Made by a program: the position numbers and the translations under genes
Shown here: piece after piece, positions 16,577-28,776 of the stretch
Numbering within the stretch: the stretch's first letter is position 1
Layout of the letters: every line of letters starts with the position of its first letter
Notes under the pieces: generated by a model
Databases searched by the model: none
Told to the model about the DNA's origin: nothing
The model's input: only the letters and a program-made list of their open reading frames with translations
Assembly: GCA_000403215.2 (NCBI GenBank)
Contig: KE159527.1
Span: 542,405 to 579,705 of the forward strand
Source: Lachnospiraceae bacterium A4
GTDB lineage: Bacteria > Bacillota > Clostridia > Lachnospirales > Lachnospiraceae
DNA length: 37,301 bases
Direction: 5' to 3'

Positions 16577-18835
16577 CTAATACGTATTCATAGGGTCAAA
16601 ATCAAACTGCACGCTGTCCGTGTTCCACTGCATTGCATGAATCGTCTGTTCCAGCGCGTCCTTGACTGCTGTCAATATCTGATATTCCCTGTGTTTGATA
16701 TAAAAAATATACCGGTATACATCATTGATCTTTCCAATACAGGCTTCTGTCGGGCCGATCATGACCAGTCTCTTGTCATCAAACTGTTGTTTCACCCGCG
16801 CTGCAAGCGCCTGTGCCTGCACAGCGCCCGCCTTTTCATCATCGGAAAGCACAAGCACTGCCATCATATGTGCCACTGGCGGATACATCATTAGATCGCG
16901 GTAGGCGATTTCCTCCGCAAAAAAGTGCTCATAGTCCTGATTGGCGGCATGTACCACCGCATAATGCTCTGGCTGGTAAGTCTGTATCACGACCTCCCCC
17001 GGAAGCGTACTCCTGCCCGCTCTGCCCGCCGCCTGTGTCAGCAGTTGAAACGTGCGCTCTCCCGCCCTGTAGTCCCCGGCGTGCAGCGACATATCCGCTG
17101 CCAGAATCCCCACCAGTGTCACCTTCGCAAAATCGTGTCCCTTCACAATCATCTGCGTGCCGACAAGAATATCCGCCTCCTCATTTGCAAACTGCGACAA
17201 TATCTGCTCGTAACTGTCCTTGCTCTTGGTCGTATCCGCGTCCATACGAAGCACGCGCGCCGACGGAAACTCTCTGTGCAGAAGCTCCTCAATCTGCTGT
17301 GTGCCCGCGCGGAAGCCAAGAATATATTTTGAGCCGCACTGGGGACAGTTTGTGACCCCCTGCATGCTGAACCCACAATAATGACAGACCAGTCTGCTCA
17401 TGTTCCGATAGCGGTCTGTATGTTCTGACAGAGACACGTCACAGTGCGGGCACTTCATGACATGCCCGCAGGCGCGGCACGATACAAATCCCGCATACCC
17501 CCTGCGGTTGAGAAAGAGAATGGTCTGCTCTCCCTTCTTTAAGCGGTCGTTGATCAGCCCGTAAAGCCGCCTGCTAAATATAGAACGGTTCCCGCTTTTG
17601 AGCTCGCTGCGCAAATCCTCCACATACACTTGGGGGAGCTGCCCGCCCGCAAGCCTCTCCTTCAGCGTAAACAGCTTTATACTGCCCATTTTCGCCCTGT
17701 AATAAGACTCAATGGACGGCGTCGCGGAACCCAATACCAAACTGGCATTCTTCATGCGGCACAGCTCTCCTGCCACCTCGCGCGCGTGATACTTTGGCAT
17801 ACTCTCGCTCTTGTAGCTGCTCTCATGCTCCTCATCAATAATCACAAGCCCAAGCCGTTCAAACGGTGTAAACAGCGCAGAACGCGGTCCAATCATAATA
17901 TCAATATCCCCGCGCGCGGCGCGCTCATACTGGTCTGAGCGCTCTCCCGCCGAGAGGCGCGAGTTCATCACAGATACCCTGTCGCCAAAGCGTCTATAAA
18001 ATCGAACTAGCGTTTGATAAGTGAGCGCAATCTCGGGAATCAGCATAATCGCCTGTCTGCCCTCGTCCATCATCTGCTCAATCAGTTCCATGTAAACTTC
18101 GGTCTTGCCGCTTCCTGTCACGCCGTGAATCAGATATGTCCTGCGGACATCTGCTTTAAAATCCTGCATAATACTGTCCACAATCGCACGCTGATGCTCG
18201 GAGAGCTGTTTTTTCTGCCAGTTATTTATAGCTGCTATATTTTCTGGCAGCACCTTCCGGTAGGCGCCCTCCGCCTGCACCTCGATAAAGCCAGCCTTTT
18301 CCAAAGCCTGTATTGTCTGTGCTGTGACATTTAACTTCCCCGTGACCAGCGTATGCGGCAGCGCAGGCTGTCTGGCAAGCTCGTGCATCAGCCGCGCTTT
18401 GGCATTTTGATGCTTTTTGGCAAATTCCTCCGCGCTCGCCGCTGCGGTGTCTGTGTCCACCTTACAGACAATGGTCTTTCGAACCACCTGCTTGAGTTTC
18501 CGTTTGACTGGAAGCACTGTCTTTAGTGCAGCAATCATGGTTGAGCCGTAATTTTCACGAATCCACCCCGCCAGCTTCATTGAATCGCTCTGCGCGCTGA
18601 CGCCGTCCTTCACGATGGAATCCACCGCTTTTAATTTGTGTTCGTCGTACTCGGCGCGGTCTGTAATCTCCATGACATACCCTTTTATCCGCTTATTTCC
18701 CAGCCCAAACGGTATCATCACCGCCATTCCGACCTCCAACTGCCCCTCGAGCGCTTCCGGTATACGGTACTGAAAAGGCCGGTCAACCTTCTCATGGGAT
18801 ATATCCACGATAATATTCGCAAATCTGCCTGTCAT
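16577..18835 (-). CDS. priA: Primosomal protein N', replication restart helicase
   Basis: PriA recognises stalled forks and D-loops and reloads the replicative helicase. The 752-residue protein has an N-terminal 3'-end-binding domain (about 1-105) and a winged helix. The superfamily 2 helicase core has Walker A GVTGSGKT (238-245) and DEEH (334-337). Between the helicase lobes are eight cysteines in CxxC pairs (453, 456, 462, 465, 484, 487, 497, 500) that bind two zinc ions. Motifs LNRRGYAGF, VGTQMIVKGHDF and QAAGRAGR follow. The gene starts 8 bp after the murE stop. Confidence 0.97.
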   Translation of the reverse strand: MTGRFANIIVDISHEKVDRPFQYRIPEALEGQLEVGMAVMIPFGLGNKRIKGYVMEITDRAEYDEHKLKAVDSIVKDGVSAQSDSMKLAGWIRENYGSTMIAALKTVLPVKRKLKQVVRKTIVCKVDTDTAAASAEEFAKKHQNAKARLMHELARQPALPHTLVTGKLNVTAQTIQALEKAGFIEVQAEGAYRKVLPENIAAINNWQKKQLSEHQRAIVDSIMQDFKADVRRTYLIHGVTGSGKTEVYMELIEQMMDEGRQAIMLIPEIALTYQTLVRFYRRFGDRVSVMNSRLSAGERSDQYERAARGDIDIMIGPRSALFTPFERLGLVIIDEEHESSYKSESMPKYHAREVAGELCRMKNASLVLGSATPSIESYYRAKMGSIKLFTLKERLAGGQLPQVYVEDLRSELKSGNRSIFSRRLYGLINDRLKKGEQTILFLNRRGYAGFVSCRACGHVMKCPHCDVSLSEHTDRYRNMSRLVCHYCGFSMQGVTNCPQCGSKYILGFRAGTQQIEELLHREFPSARVLRMDADTTKSKDSYEQILSQFANEEADILVGTQMIVKGHDFAKVTLVGILAADMSLHAGDYRAGERTFQLLTQAAGRAGRSTLPGEVVIQTYQPEHYAVVHAANQDYEHFFAEEIAYRDLMMYPPVAHMMAVLVLSDDEKAGAVQAQALAARVKQQFDDKRLVMIGPTEACIGKINDVYRYIFYIKHREYQILTAVKDALEQTIHAMQWNTDSVQFDFDPMNTY

Positions 18836-18843
18836 TGAATCTC

Positions 18844-20319
18844 TTATCTCCTGTCCAGAATCTCCTGAATGATCACCCGCTCATCCATCGGATACTTTAC
18901 ACCCCTGATCTCTTGATAATCCTCGTGCCCCTTTCCCGCAAGCACGATGATATCCCCCTTTTCGCCGTGTGTGATGGCGTACTCGATCGCCTCCCTGCGG
19001 TCACAGATCTCGATATACCTGCCGTCGGTCTTACCGATGCCGGTCTTGATATCCTCGATAATGTCCTGCGGCTCCTCAAAGCGCGGATTGTCCGACGTGA
19101 TGATCGTAAAGTCCGCCAGCCTGCCGCTGACCTCCCCCATCTCATAGCGCCTGAGTTTCGAGCGGTTCCCGCCGCAGCCAAACAGGCACACCAGACGGTT
19201 TGGATGATACTCCCTCAGCGTGGCAAGCAGGCTTTCAAGCGCCATCGCATTGTGCGCATAATCAATCATCAGCGTAAAATCCTCGGACACCTTGACCATC
19301 TCAATCCTGCCCTTTACTTTTGCCCGCAGAAGCGCATTCTTGATATCCTGCTCCTTCACGCCAAAGTGACGGCAGATCGCAATCGCTGTCAGTGCATTGT
19401 AAGCGCTGAATTTTCCGGGAATATCGGTCTCGATCTCCATATTCAAAAGCCCTGAGACCTTGAAATCAATCCCCAGATACCCCGCGCCTGTCACCAGCTT
19501 TAAATCACTCCCGCGCAAATCCGCCGCTGTGTCAAATCCATACGTTTCCAATGTACACGTATGCCCTGCCGTCATCTCGCGCCAATGTATATCGTCACAG
19601 TTGACAATCCCGACACGGCACTGGCGAAACAGCATCGCCTTGCAAGCCAGATACTCCTCAAAATCCGCATGTTCTCCCGGCGCGATATGATCTGGCTCAA
19701 TGTTGGTAAAAATACCATAATCAAAGACAAATCCCTGTGTGCGGTGCATCTTAAAGCCCTGAGAGGACGCCTCCATCACCACCACCTGACAGCCCGCCTC
19801 TTTCATTTCTTTAAAATACTGCTGCAAATCATAAGACTCCGGTGTAGTATGCGACGAGGGAATCACCTTCTCCCCGATAATCGTCTCGATCGTACCCACG
19901 AGTCCAACTTTATATCCAGCCTTTTCCAAAATATATTTCACAAAATATGCTGTCGTCGTCTTTCCCTTCGTCCCTGTCACACCGATAATCTTCATGCTTT
20001 CCGCTGGATTGCCAAAATAGTTTGCCGCGATAAACGCCATCGCATAGCGGGTGTCCTCCACCTTGACCACCGTGATGCCAGTTCCTGCCGGAAGCGATAC
20101 CTCCTGACTGACCACAAGCACCGCAGCCCCTTTGTCCACTGCCTCTGCCGCCGCTGTGTGTCCGTCAAAATTTGCACCCTGTATGCATATAAAAAGACAG
20201 TCCTTTGTAATCTTTCTGGAGTCGTTTATCACCTCAGATACCTCAACATCTGTACTGCCTTTGATACATTCATATTCAAAGCCTCTAAGTAACTCCCTGC
20301 ACTGAACCATATCACTCAC
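18844..20319 (-). CDS. murE: UDP-N-acetylmuramoyl-L-alanyl-D-glutamate--2,6-diaminopimelate ligase
   Basis: MurE adds the third stem amino acid to the peptidoglycan precursor using ATP. The 491-residue protein has the ATP loop GVTGTKGKTT (113-122), a central Mur ligase domain (TTPESYDLQQYF) and, in the C-terminal domain, DNPRFEEP. The DNPR tetrapeptide is the recognised marker for meso-diaminopimelate rather than lysine. The start is GTG 20319 or ATG 20310; ribosome binding site spacing does not decide. It is the first gene of the long operon, downstream of a sigma-A-type promoter at 20363-20391. Confidence 0.97.
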   Translation of the reverse strand: MSDMVQCRELLRGFEYECIKGSTDVEVSEVINDSRKITKDCLFICIQGANFDGHTAAAEAVDKGAAVLVVSQEVSLPAGTGITVVKVEDTRYAMAFIAANYFGNPAESMKIIGVTGTKGKTTTAYFVKYILEKAGYKVGLVGTIETIIGEKVIPSSHTTPESYDLQQYFKEMKEAGCQVVVMEASSQGFKMHRTQGFVFDYGIFTNIEPDHIAPGEHADFEEYLACKAMLFRQCRVGIVNCDDIHWREMTAGHTCTLETYGFDTAADLRGSDLKLVTGAGYLGIDFKVSGLLNMEIETDIPGKFSAYNALTAIAICRHFGVKEQDIKNALLRAKVKGRIEMVKVSEDFTLMIDYAHNAMALESLLATLREYHPNRLVCLFGCGGNRSKLRRYEMGEVSGRLADFTIITSDNPRFEEPQDIIEDIKTGIGKTDGRYIEICDRREAIEYAITHGEKGDIIVLAGKGHEDYQEIRGVKYPMDERVIIQEILDRR

Positions 20320-20362
20320 CCGCCCCTTTGATTTCTTTCCTTATTATGAAACTCTACCCTAA

Positions 20363-20391
20363 AGAATACCATATCCACCTCGTTTTATCAA
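20363..20391 (-). promoter_or_regulatory. Sigma-A promoter of the murE-rpe operon
   Basis: The minus strand reads TTGATA (20391-20386), a 17-bp spacer and TATTCT (20368-20363) with TG one base before the -10. It lies about 45 bp before the murE start and is the only strong promoter seen for the operon. Confidence 0.75.
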
Positions 20392-20406
20392 GGAAATTCA
20401 AAATAC

Positions 20407-20455
20407 AAAAAATCTGATATATGCTACACGCCGTGTAAGATACATCAGATTTTTC
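20407..20455 (-). terminator. Terminator between lacZ and murE
   Basis: AAAAATCTGAT (20408-20418) pairs with ATCAGATTTTT (20444-20454), and inner bases TACAC/GTGTA pair further. T-runs are present on both strands. It lies 80 bp beyond the beta-galactosidase stop and just before the murE promoter. Confidence 0.8.
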
Positions 20456-20534
20456 TTTAATATATGACTTTCTTTTATATTTGTTTACATTTTATTCCAA
20501 AAATTCTACTGCTGTTTTGTGCCGCTGTTAGCGT

Positions 20535-23687
<3,153 letters not shown>

Positions 23688-23715
23688 TTATGACGAAGGC
23701 TATTGTACTGCTTCT

Positions 23716-23721
23716 ATTATA
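23716..23721 (-). promoter_or_regulatory. -10 element of lacZ
   Basis: A perfect TATAAT on the minus strand, about 95 bp before the lacZ start, has no recognisable -35 at 16-18 bp. This fits dependence on an activator such as the divergent AraC-type protein. Confidence 0.45.
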
Positions 23722-23754
23722 GTGTATAAAAATTCAAACTTCCATAAACTACAT

Positions 23755-23783
23755 TAGACAAAACATGCACATAATGATACAAT
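23755..23783 (+). promoter_or_regulatory. Promoter of the AraC-type regulator gene
   Basis: TAGACA (23755-23760), a 17-bp spacer and TACAAT (23778-23783) match sigma-A with one mismatch in each box. The spacer includes the first CATGC repeat. Confidence 0.55.
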
Positions 23784-23809
23784 AAAACAAACATGAAAAC
23801 CATGCAAAA
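23758..23809. promoter_or_regulatory. Repeated CATG sites in the divergent lacZ/araC-type region
   Basis: AAAACATGCACA (about 23760-23771) and AAAACCATGCAAAA (23796-23809) share the pattern AAAMCATGCAMA in the same orientation with centres 37 bp apart; a third, weaker AACATGAAAA lies at about 23790-23799. Direct repeats of this kind are typical of AraC-family binding sites. Confidence 0.35.
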
Positions 23810-23848
23810 GATATTTTTGATACACTTTCCACGAAAGGAGCACACCAG

Positions 23849-24733
23849 ATGTACATTAACTCAGCCTATTTAAATAATTCACTCGTTGATTTTATGGACA
23901 AGAGCAAACCGCTCATCGTGGGCAGTTGCGGTACATACCATTTATACACCAATCCCCGTCTGCCAACCTACCGTCCCAAGGGCAGGCTCGACTTTCAAAT
24001 TTTATATGTTGCCTCCGGGAAAGCACATTTTTATTTCAATGATGATGGCACAGACACTGTGGTACATGCTGGAAATATGGTGGTCTACCGCCCCAAAGAG
24101 CCTCAGAAATATGAATATTTTGGCATCGACCAGACGGAGGTCTACTGGGTTCATTTTACAGGAAGTGATATCAAGAATATGCTGCGCGGTTACGGCATCA
24201 CAGATGAGATGCATGTCATCAACACTGGAACTTCGCTGGAATACACGCGTATTTTCAAACAGATGATCTTAGAATTGCAGCGCCACCAATCCAATTACCC
24301 GGAGATGCTGGCTCTATTGCTGCGGCAGCTTTTGATCTTGATACACCGCCAGTTAACCACGAAAAATAAGATTAAGAATGTCTATCTGGATTCAGAGATG
24401 GAAAAGGCAATACAGTACTTTAATGACAACTACAATACTGAAATCAATATCGAGGAGTACGCTGCATCGAGAGGCATGAGCGTGAGCTGGTTTATCCGCT
24501 GCTTCAAGCAGTTTGCCAGCACGACGCCGATGCAGTATATCGTATCCATACGCATTGCCAACGCACAAGTACTCCTAGAAACTACCGATTATAATGTGAC
24601 GGAGATTGGGAATATTGTGGGGTATGACAATCCGTTGTATTTTAGCCGGATTTTTAAGAAACAGAAAGGGGTGTCACCTTCGGAGTATCGGGTCCGGGCA
24701 AAGGTTGGAAATACGCACACTGCCTTTGTTTAA
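23849..24733 (+). CDS. AraC-family transcriptional regulator, probable lacZ activator
   Basis: A 294-residue regulator. The N-terminal cupin-like sugar-binding domain runs about 20-150 (GKAHFYFND, VVYRPKEPQKYEY, VYWVHFTG). The C-terminal double helix-turn-helix runs about 190-285 (YAASRGMSVSWFIRCFKQ, then TEIGNIVGYDNPLYFSRIFK and SPSEYR). AAAGGAG lies nine bases before the ATG. It is the only plus-strand gene of the first 31 kb and is divergent from the beta-galactosidase, so local control of lacZ by a sugar signal is likely. Its last 80 bases overlap the 3' end of the converging cytidylyltransferase gene. Confidence 0.93.
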   Translation: MYINSAYLNNSLVDFMDKSKPLIVGSCGTYHLYTNPRLPTYRPKGRLDFQILYVASGKAHFYFNDDGTDTVVHAGNMVVYRPKEPQKYEYFGIDQTEVYWVHFTGSDIKNMLRGYGITDEMHVINTGTSLEYTRIFKQMILELQRHQSNYPEMLALLLRQLLILIHRQLTTKNKIKNVYLDSEMEKAIQYFNDNYNTEINIEEYAASRGMSVSWFIRCFKQFASTTPMQYIVSIRIANAQVLLETTDYNVTEIGNIVGYDNPLYFSRIFKKQKGVSPSEYRVRAKVGNTHTAFV

Positions 24734-25418
24734 GTACATCACAAAAATGATCCAGATCTTCTTTCGTAGTAATCTTAAAATTTTGCTCATCCCCCTGAAT
24801 CATCATAATGTCTAATCCTGCCAGTACAGCCAGCTCTGTTGAACCATTTATTTCCCGAATCTTATCTGGCAGGAGGCGCTCATTTGCCCTATAATATGGA
24901 CCTATCCGAAATGTTTCCGGCGCTTGTCCTGCATAGAGTGTCTCTCTATTGAGCAATGCACTTACCTGCTTCCCGTCTATGCTCTCATAGATTGTATCTT
25001 TCATGGAAAGTACGGGCAAGACACCATCGTGTCCCTCCACAGCCTTTAGACTCCTGGTGATAATCTCTGCCGAAATTAATGGTCTTGCCGCATCATGTAT
25101 CAATACGCAACTCGTATCATTAGCGTATTTCCTGATATCCGTCAGCCCATTATATATAGAAAGTTGACGTGTTATCCCTACCTCAGAAAAACCAAAAAAC
25201 TTTGCGCATCCAACTTCTTTAAAACAATCTAGTATTACATTATGCCACTGTTTTGCCGCCACAACTTGTATCGAATCAATTCCTTCATGTTTTGACAATT
25301 GTTCGATGCAGAAATAGATAACTGGTTTCTCATCTACTTTAATGTATTGTTTCGGTACACTCGCCCCGAGTCGGGAACCTATCCCTCCTGATAAGATTAG
25401 TGCTGATGCCATGTGCAT
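24654..25418 (-). CDS. IspD/TarI-family cytidylyltransferase
   Basis: A nucleotidyltransferase that couples CTP to a sugar-alcohol phosphate, either methylerythritol 4-phosphate (IspD) or ribitol 5-phosphate (TarI). The Rossmann-like fold starts SALILSGGIGSRLG, then VPKQYIKV (CTP loop). IHDAARPLIS and GQAPETFRIGPYY follow, then NFKITTKEDLDHF. At 254 residues it is about 20 longer than usual. The extra tail after KEDLDHFCDVLKQRQ is antisense to the AraC-type gene, so the normal end may have been lost. The presence of a second family member at the window end favours a cell-surface polymer role over isoprenoid synthesis, but this is not proven. Confidence 0.85.
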   Translation of the reverse strand: MHMASALILSGGIGSRLGASVPKQYIKVDEKPVIYFCIEQLSKHEGIDSIQVVAAKQWHNVILDCFKEVGCAKFFGFSEVGITRQLSIYNGLTDIRKYANDTSCVLIHDAARPLISAEIITRSLKAVEGHDGVLPVLSMKDTIYESIDGKQVSALLNRETLYAGQAPETFRIGPYYRANERLLPDKIREINGSTELAVLAGLDIMMIQGDEQNFKITTKEDLDHFCDVLKQRQCAYFQPLPGPDTPKVTPLSVS

Positions 25419-25435
25419 TTCCTTTCTTTGTATTA

Positions 25436-25464
25436 TTGATTACCGAGTAATCAAAAGTAATCAA
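25436..25464. repeat. Palindrome and direct repeat upstream of the cytidylyltransferase
   Basis: TTGATTAC (25436-25443) and GTAATCAA (25447-25454) are perfect inverted 8-mers, and GTAATCAA is repeated at 25457-25464. The three 8-mers lie just upstream of the gene start at 25418 and could be an operator or part of its promoter. Confidence 0.4.
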
Positions 25465-25511
25465 AACAAAACTCACAAGAGCCTTGATTTTACTGACTTT
25501 TTTCGTATTTA

Positions 25512-25539
25512 GAGGCGGGTTCGACTCCCGTATCCTGCT
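25512..25539 (+). pseudogene. Isolated 3' part of a tRNA gene
   Basis: GCGGG (25515-25519), the 7-base loop TTCGACT and CCCGT (25527-25531) form a normal T-arm. ATCCTGC and a T follow, as the 3' acceptor strand and discriminator base, then a T-run. No matching GCAGGAT acceptor strand or D and anticodon arms are found in the preceding 90 bases. A U discriminator and this acceptor would fit a glycine tRNA, but that is a guess. Such 3' remnants usually mark the far end of an element integrated in a tRNA gene. Confidence 0.6.
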
Positions 25540-25593
25540 TTTTTTATGCACTCAAACGCGAAAAAATATGCCGCGCGAGCAGGGAAAGCTTCC

Positions 25594-26907
25594 CTACTCG
25601 ATTTTGTCCGTCTGTTTCTCCAGTGATTCCGCCTGAAGTCTGTCAAATTCCGCCATACACTCATCTACCGTAGCCCCATTTAAGAGCTTCCGAACAATGA
25701 TGCACGTGTTTCCCCACTGCTCAAGCTTCATACTTGCGTTAGCGCCAAGCACATAAATATTTTCATTAATCCGGTCATTCAGCGGCTTCAATGCCGGAAT
25801 ACAGTCCACCGATACATTCTTGGAGGGTGAGATCACCTTGTTCGTCTCCGTATAAATCTGTAGCGCCTCATCAGAAGTCATAATGTCGAGCGTTTTCATC
25901 GCATCTTCTGCGTGTTCTGCTTGGATTCCGACAGCAATGCCGGTCATTGGCATAACGGGCATCTGTCCGCGGCTGCTTGGAAATCCGATGATCAGCATGT
26001 TAAAATCCGGATTGCCATATGCGGTCTCTGTGTTTGCTGCCCCCCAGTACGCCATGACGATCGGCGTCTTTCCCGCCAGAAAATCGGCGCCCTCTCCTTC
26101 AATCGCCTCACTCATATACGCCTTTTGGGCGTCAATATAGCCGCAGTCAATCATTTCCTGCAAAAATTCAAAGCCAGTACGCATATAGTCGCTGTACTTT
26201 GCCTCTCCGCTGTTGAGCGCCGCAATTTCTGCCTCTGTATTCCCGCCATTGTACAGATCAGCATATGCCTGTGCAAGAACAAACGTCTCTAACCACCAGC
26301 GGTTTGCACCTACGGGTGTCTCAATTCCATTCTCTTTGAATACCCGGCAGCTCGCCAAAAACTCCTCGGGTGTGTCCGGCAGCTCGAGATGGTACTGATC
26401 AAACAAATCCTTATTGATAAACAGGCCATATGCGACAACCTCCTGCGGAATCGCCACCAGTTTTCCATCTACCACATTTGCCGCCTTTACTACATCCCGT
26501 AGATTCTTTGCGCTGTCAAGGCCAGATAAGTCCATCAGCTTATTCTCCTGTGCCAGTATTTGAATGACGTCCGGATTGAGCAGATACAGATCATCCATAT
26601 CATTGCGCGCCCTGTCAAGTGTTATATCATCATACGTTTTATCCTGGTAATCCTCCGCCGTGTACGTGATATAGTCCACTGTCACACCGAGCCGCTCTTC
26701 TGCCAAGATAACTGTTTTCTCCGATGCGCTTCTTGCCACATTATCTACATCTGGCATGGTTTTCTCCATCGGACTAAACAGTGTCACAACGTGGTCCTTC
26801 TGCTTCTCAAAGGTCATCACATTATCCTTCGATGTGTTCCTTCCAGCACAGGCTGCCAATGATACTGCCGCAACTCCTGCAAGACAGAGTATTGCTATCT
26901 TTCTCAT
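25594..26907 (-). CDS. ABC-type extracellular substrate-binding lipoprotein (family 1 like)
   Basis: A 437-residue lipoprotein with a signal peptide and lipobox VSLAAC (Cys20), anchored outside by Lgt action. The mature part resembles sugar-type solute-binding proteins: VTLFSPMEKTMPD at the start, PQEVVAYGLFINKDLFDQY in the hinge region, then VMAYWGAANTE and MPMTGIAVGI. No permease or ATPase gene is adjacent. It is instead coupled by an ATGA overlap to a hybrid histidine kinase, so it may serve as the ligand-binding partner of a sensor rather than as a transporter subunit (inference). No clear terminator is seen before the tRNA remnant. Confidence 0.85.
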   Translation of the reverse strand: MRKIAILCLAGVAAVSLAACAGRNTSKDNVMTFEKQKDHVVTLFSPMEKTMPDVDNVARSASEKTVILAEERLGVTVDYITYTAEDYQDKTYDDITLDRARNDMDDLYLLNPDVIQILAQENKLMDLSGLDSAKNLRDVVKAANVVDGKLVAIPQEVVAYGLFINKDLFDQYHLELPDTPEEFLASCRVFKENGIETPVGANRWWLETFVLAQAYADLYNGGNTEAEIAALNSGEAKYSDYMRTGFEFLQEMIDCGYIDAQKAYMSEAIEGEGADFLAGKTPIVMAYWGAANTETAYGNPDFNMLIIGFPSSRGQMPVMPMTGIAVGIQAEHAEDAMKTLDIMTSDEALQIYTETNKVISPSKNVSVDCIPALKPLNDRINENIYVLGANASMKLEQWGNTCIIVRKLLNGATVDECMAEFDRLQAESLEKQTDKIE

Positions 26908-28712
26908 AGTTTCGTTATTTCCTTTCTGGGCACATACTGGTTTATGACTTTCTTTAGAAGTTCTATGTCAATCGGTTTTGCAAGATGTACATCCATCCCC
27001 GCATCCAATGCCTCCTTCTCATCCTCCGCAAAAGCATTCGCCGTCATCGCAATAATGGGAATCTCTCTCGCATCGCTTCGATCTAATGCCCTGATAGCCC
27101 TTGTCGCGTCATAGCCGTTCATCACTGGCATCTGTACATCCATTAAAATCGCATCAAATTCCTTCTCCGCTGCATTGGCAAAGCACGCTACTGCCAACTG
27201 TCCATTTTCCACAAGTTCACAGTCTGCACCCTCCATCGACAGGATTTCTCTTAGAATTTCCGCATTGATTTCGTTGTCCTCTGCTGCGAGAAAATGCAGT
27301 CCATCCAAACTATTGACCTCGCAAATGTCCTCTGTTTTATCATGGTTCAGTTCTGCCCTGATCTCTAATATCTTCTCCTGAAAAGCACATACAAAAAACG
27401 GTTTTGTGAGCACTTTGATATTCTTCATCAAAAGTGCCTCCTCCATCCCCTCCGCGTCACAGTCCGCGAGCAGCAAAATCGGAATGGTCTCTGGCACAAG
27501 CGCCCGTATCTCCTTTAACCTCTGTATTCCCTCCACATTGACTGTATTCCAGTCAACTAAGAGCATCTGATAGGTATTTTCAACTGGCATTTTCTCCTGT
27601 AAGTACCCAATCGCCGTCTGTGCACTGGAAACAGTGTCCACCACCACGCCTGTATCTACCATGAGCATATGGATATTTTCACAGACTGCCTCATCATTGT
27701 CCACCGTCAAAATCTGAAATATTTCATTTTTCTCCCAGAACTGTTTGTATGATTGTCCTTCCGGTATTCTAAGCTCTAACTCCACGCGAAACAACGTGCC
27801 CTTATTCACTTCACTTGACACATCAATCGTTCCACCCATCAGTTCTACTATATTTTTGGTAATCGCCATTCCAAGACCTGTTCCCTGCACCTTGTTTGTC
27901 GTGCTGTTCTCAGCTCTGGTAAACGCATCAAAAATAACCTTTAAATATTCAGGTGTCATTCCGTACCCGTCATCTTGCACTTCGATACGAATATGTTCAA
28001 ACTGAGGAGAGCGCTGCTTCATTCCAATCATGCGAAGCCAGATATTTCCTCCCTCCTGCGTATACTTGACCGCATTGGAGAGCAGATTTATCAAAATCTG
28101 GTTGATTCTTGTCTCATCGCCCATCAGGTATTCATGCTTGATGCCAGTTACCTCCACATGAAATTTTTGGTTCCTGCCGTTTGCCATCGGCCGGATAATT
28201 GCATCGACGGAGGATACAAGGTCATTTAAGGTAAACTCTTCTACTGTCAGCACCACTTTTCCGCTCTCAATCTTGGAGACATCTAAGATATCGTTAATCA
28301 GGCTGAGCAGATGCTGACCAGAAGCCATAATTTTCTTTGTGTATTCCCTGACTTTCTCCGGATTTTCTGCATCCTTGGCAAGCAGTGTCGTAAACCCAAT
28401 CACCGCATTCATCGGTGTGCGGATATCATGGGACATATTCGAGAGAAACATCGTCTTAGAGTTGCTTGCAATCTGTGCAGCCTGCAATGCCTCCGCAAGC
28501 TGCTTGTTATGTATCTCCCGCTCCTTCTCCCGCTCCCGCCGAAGCCTGTTCTGCTCTCTTTGATTAAAATAATACAGCACACAACACAGAAAAAATGCGA
28601 TCAGCATTACGCCGACAACGATCAAAATATTTCCAGCTGTGCGGTTGGAATATGAGACGAGGAGGGATTTTAAGGGATGAAAAGACTGCGTAGAAAAGGA
28701 GCGCACAAACAA
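26904..28712 (-). pseudogene. Hybrid sensor histidine kinase, 5' truncated
   Basis: The remaining 602 codons encode one membrane helix (about 28-49), a coiled coil, a HisKA domain with SNMSHDIRTPMNAVIG (His95), a HATPase domain with NQILINLLSNAVKYT, QDDGYGM and GTGLGMAIT, and two receiver domains: the first with Asp387 (LLVDWN, degenerate) and the second with Asp525 (ILMDVQMPVMNG). The expected extracytoplasmic sensor and first membrane helix are missing. The frame begins at a TTG without a ribosome binding site, shortly after an in-frame TAA and next to an IS. The catalytic parts are intact, so low expression from an IS promoter is not excluded. It overlaps the binding protein start by ATGA. 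Confidence 0.8.
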
Positions 28713-28776
28713 GACTGCTGTCTGTTTTTACTTCGCAGTCTGTGCAGGAAATACTATAGGAGTTACAGGCCTTGAG

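Noticed and set aside
19561-20292. Plus-strand open frame of 243 codons
   Set aside because: Lies entirely opposite murE, with low-complexity His/Arg/Leu-rich translation and no family features.
25339-25551. Minus-strand 70-codon frame ending in ECTETIH
   Set aside because: Its first part (RIRESNPPL) is the antisense of the tRNA T-arm, and the rest overlaps the start of the cytidylyltransferase gene. It is a well-known type of false gene.
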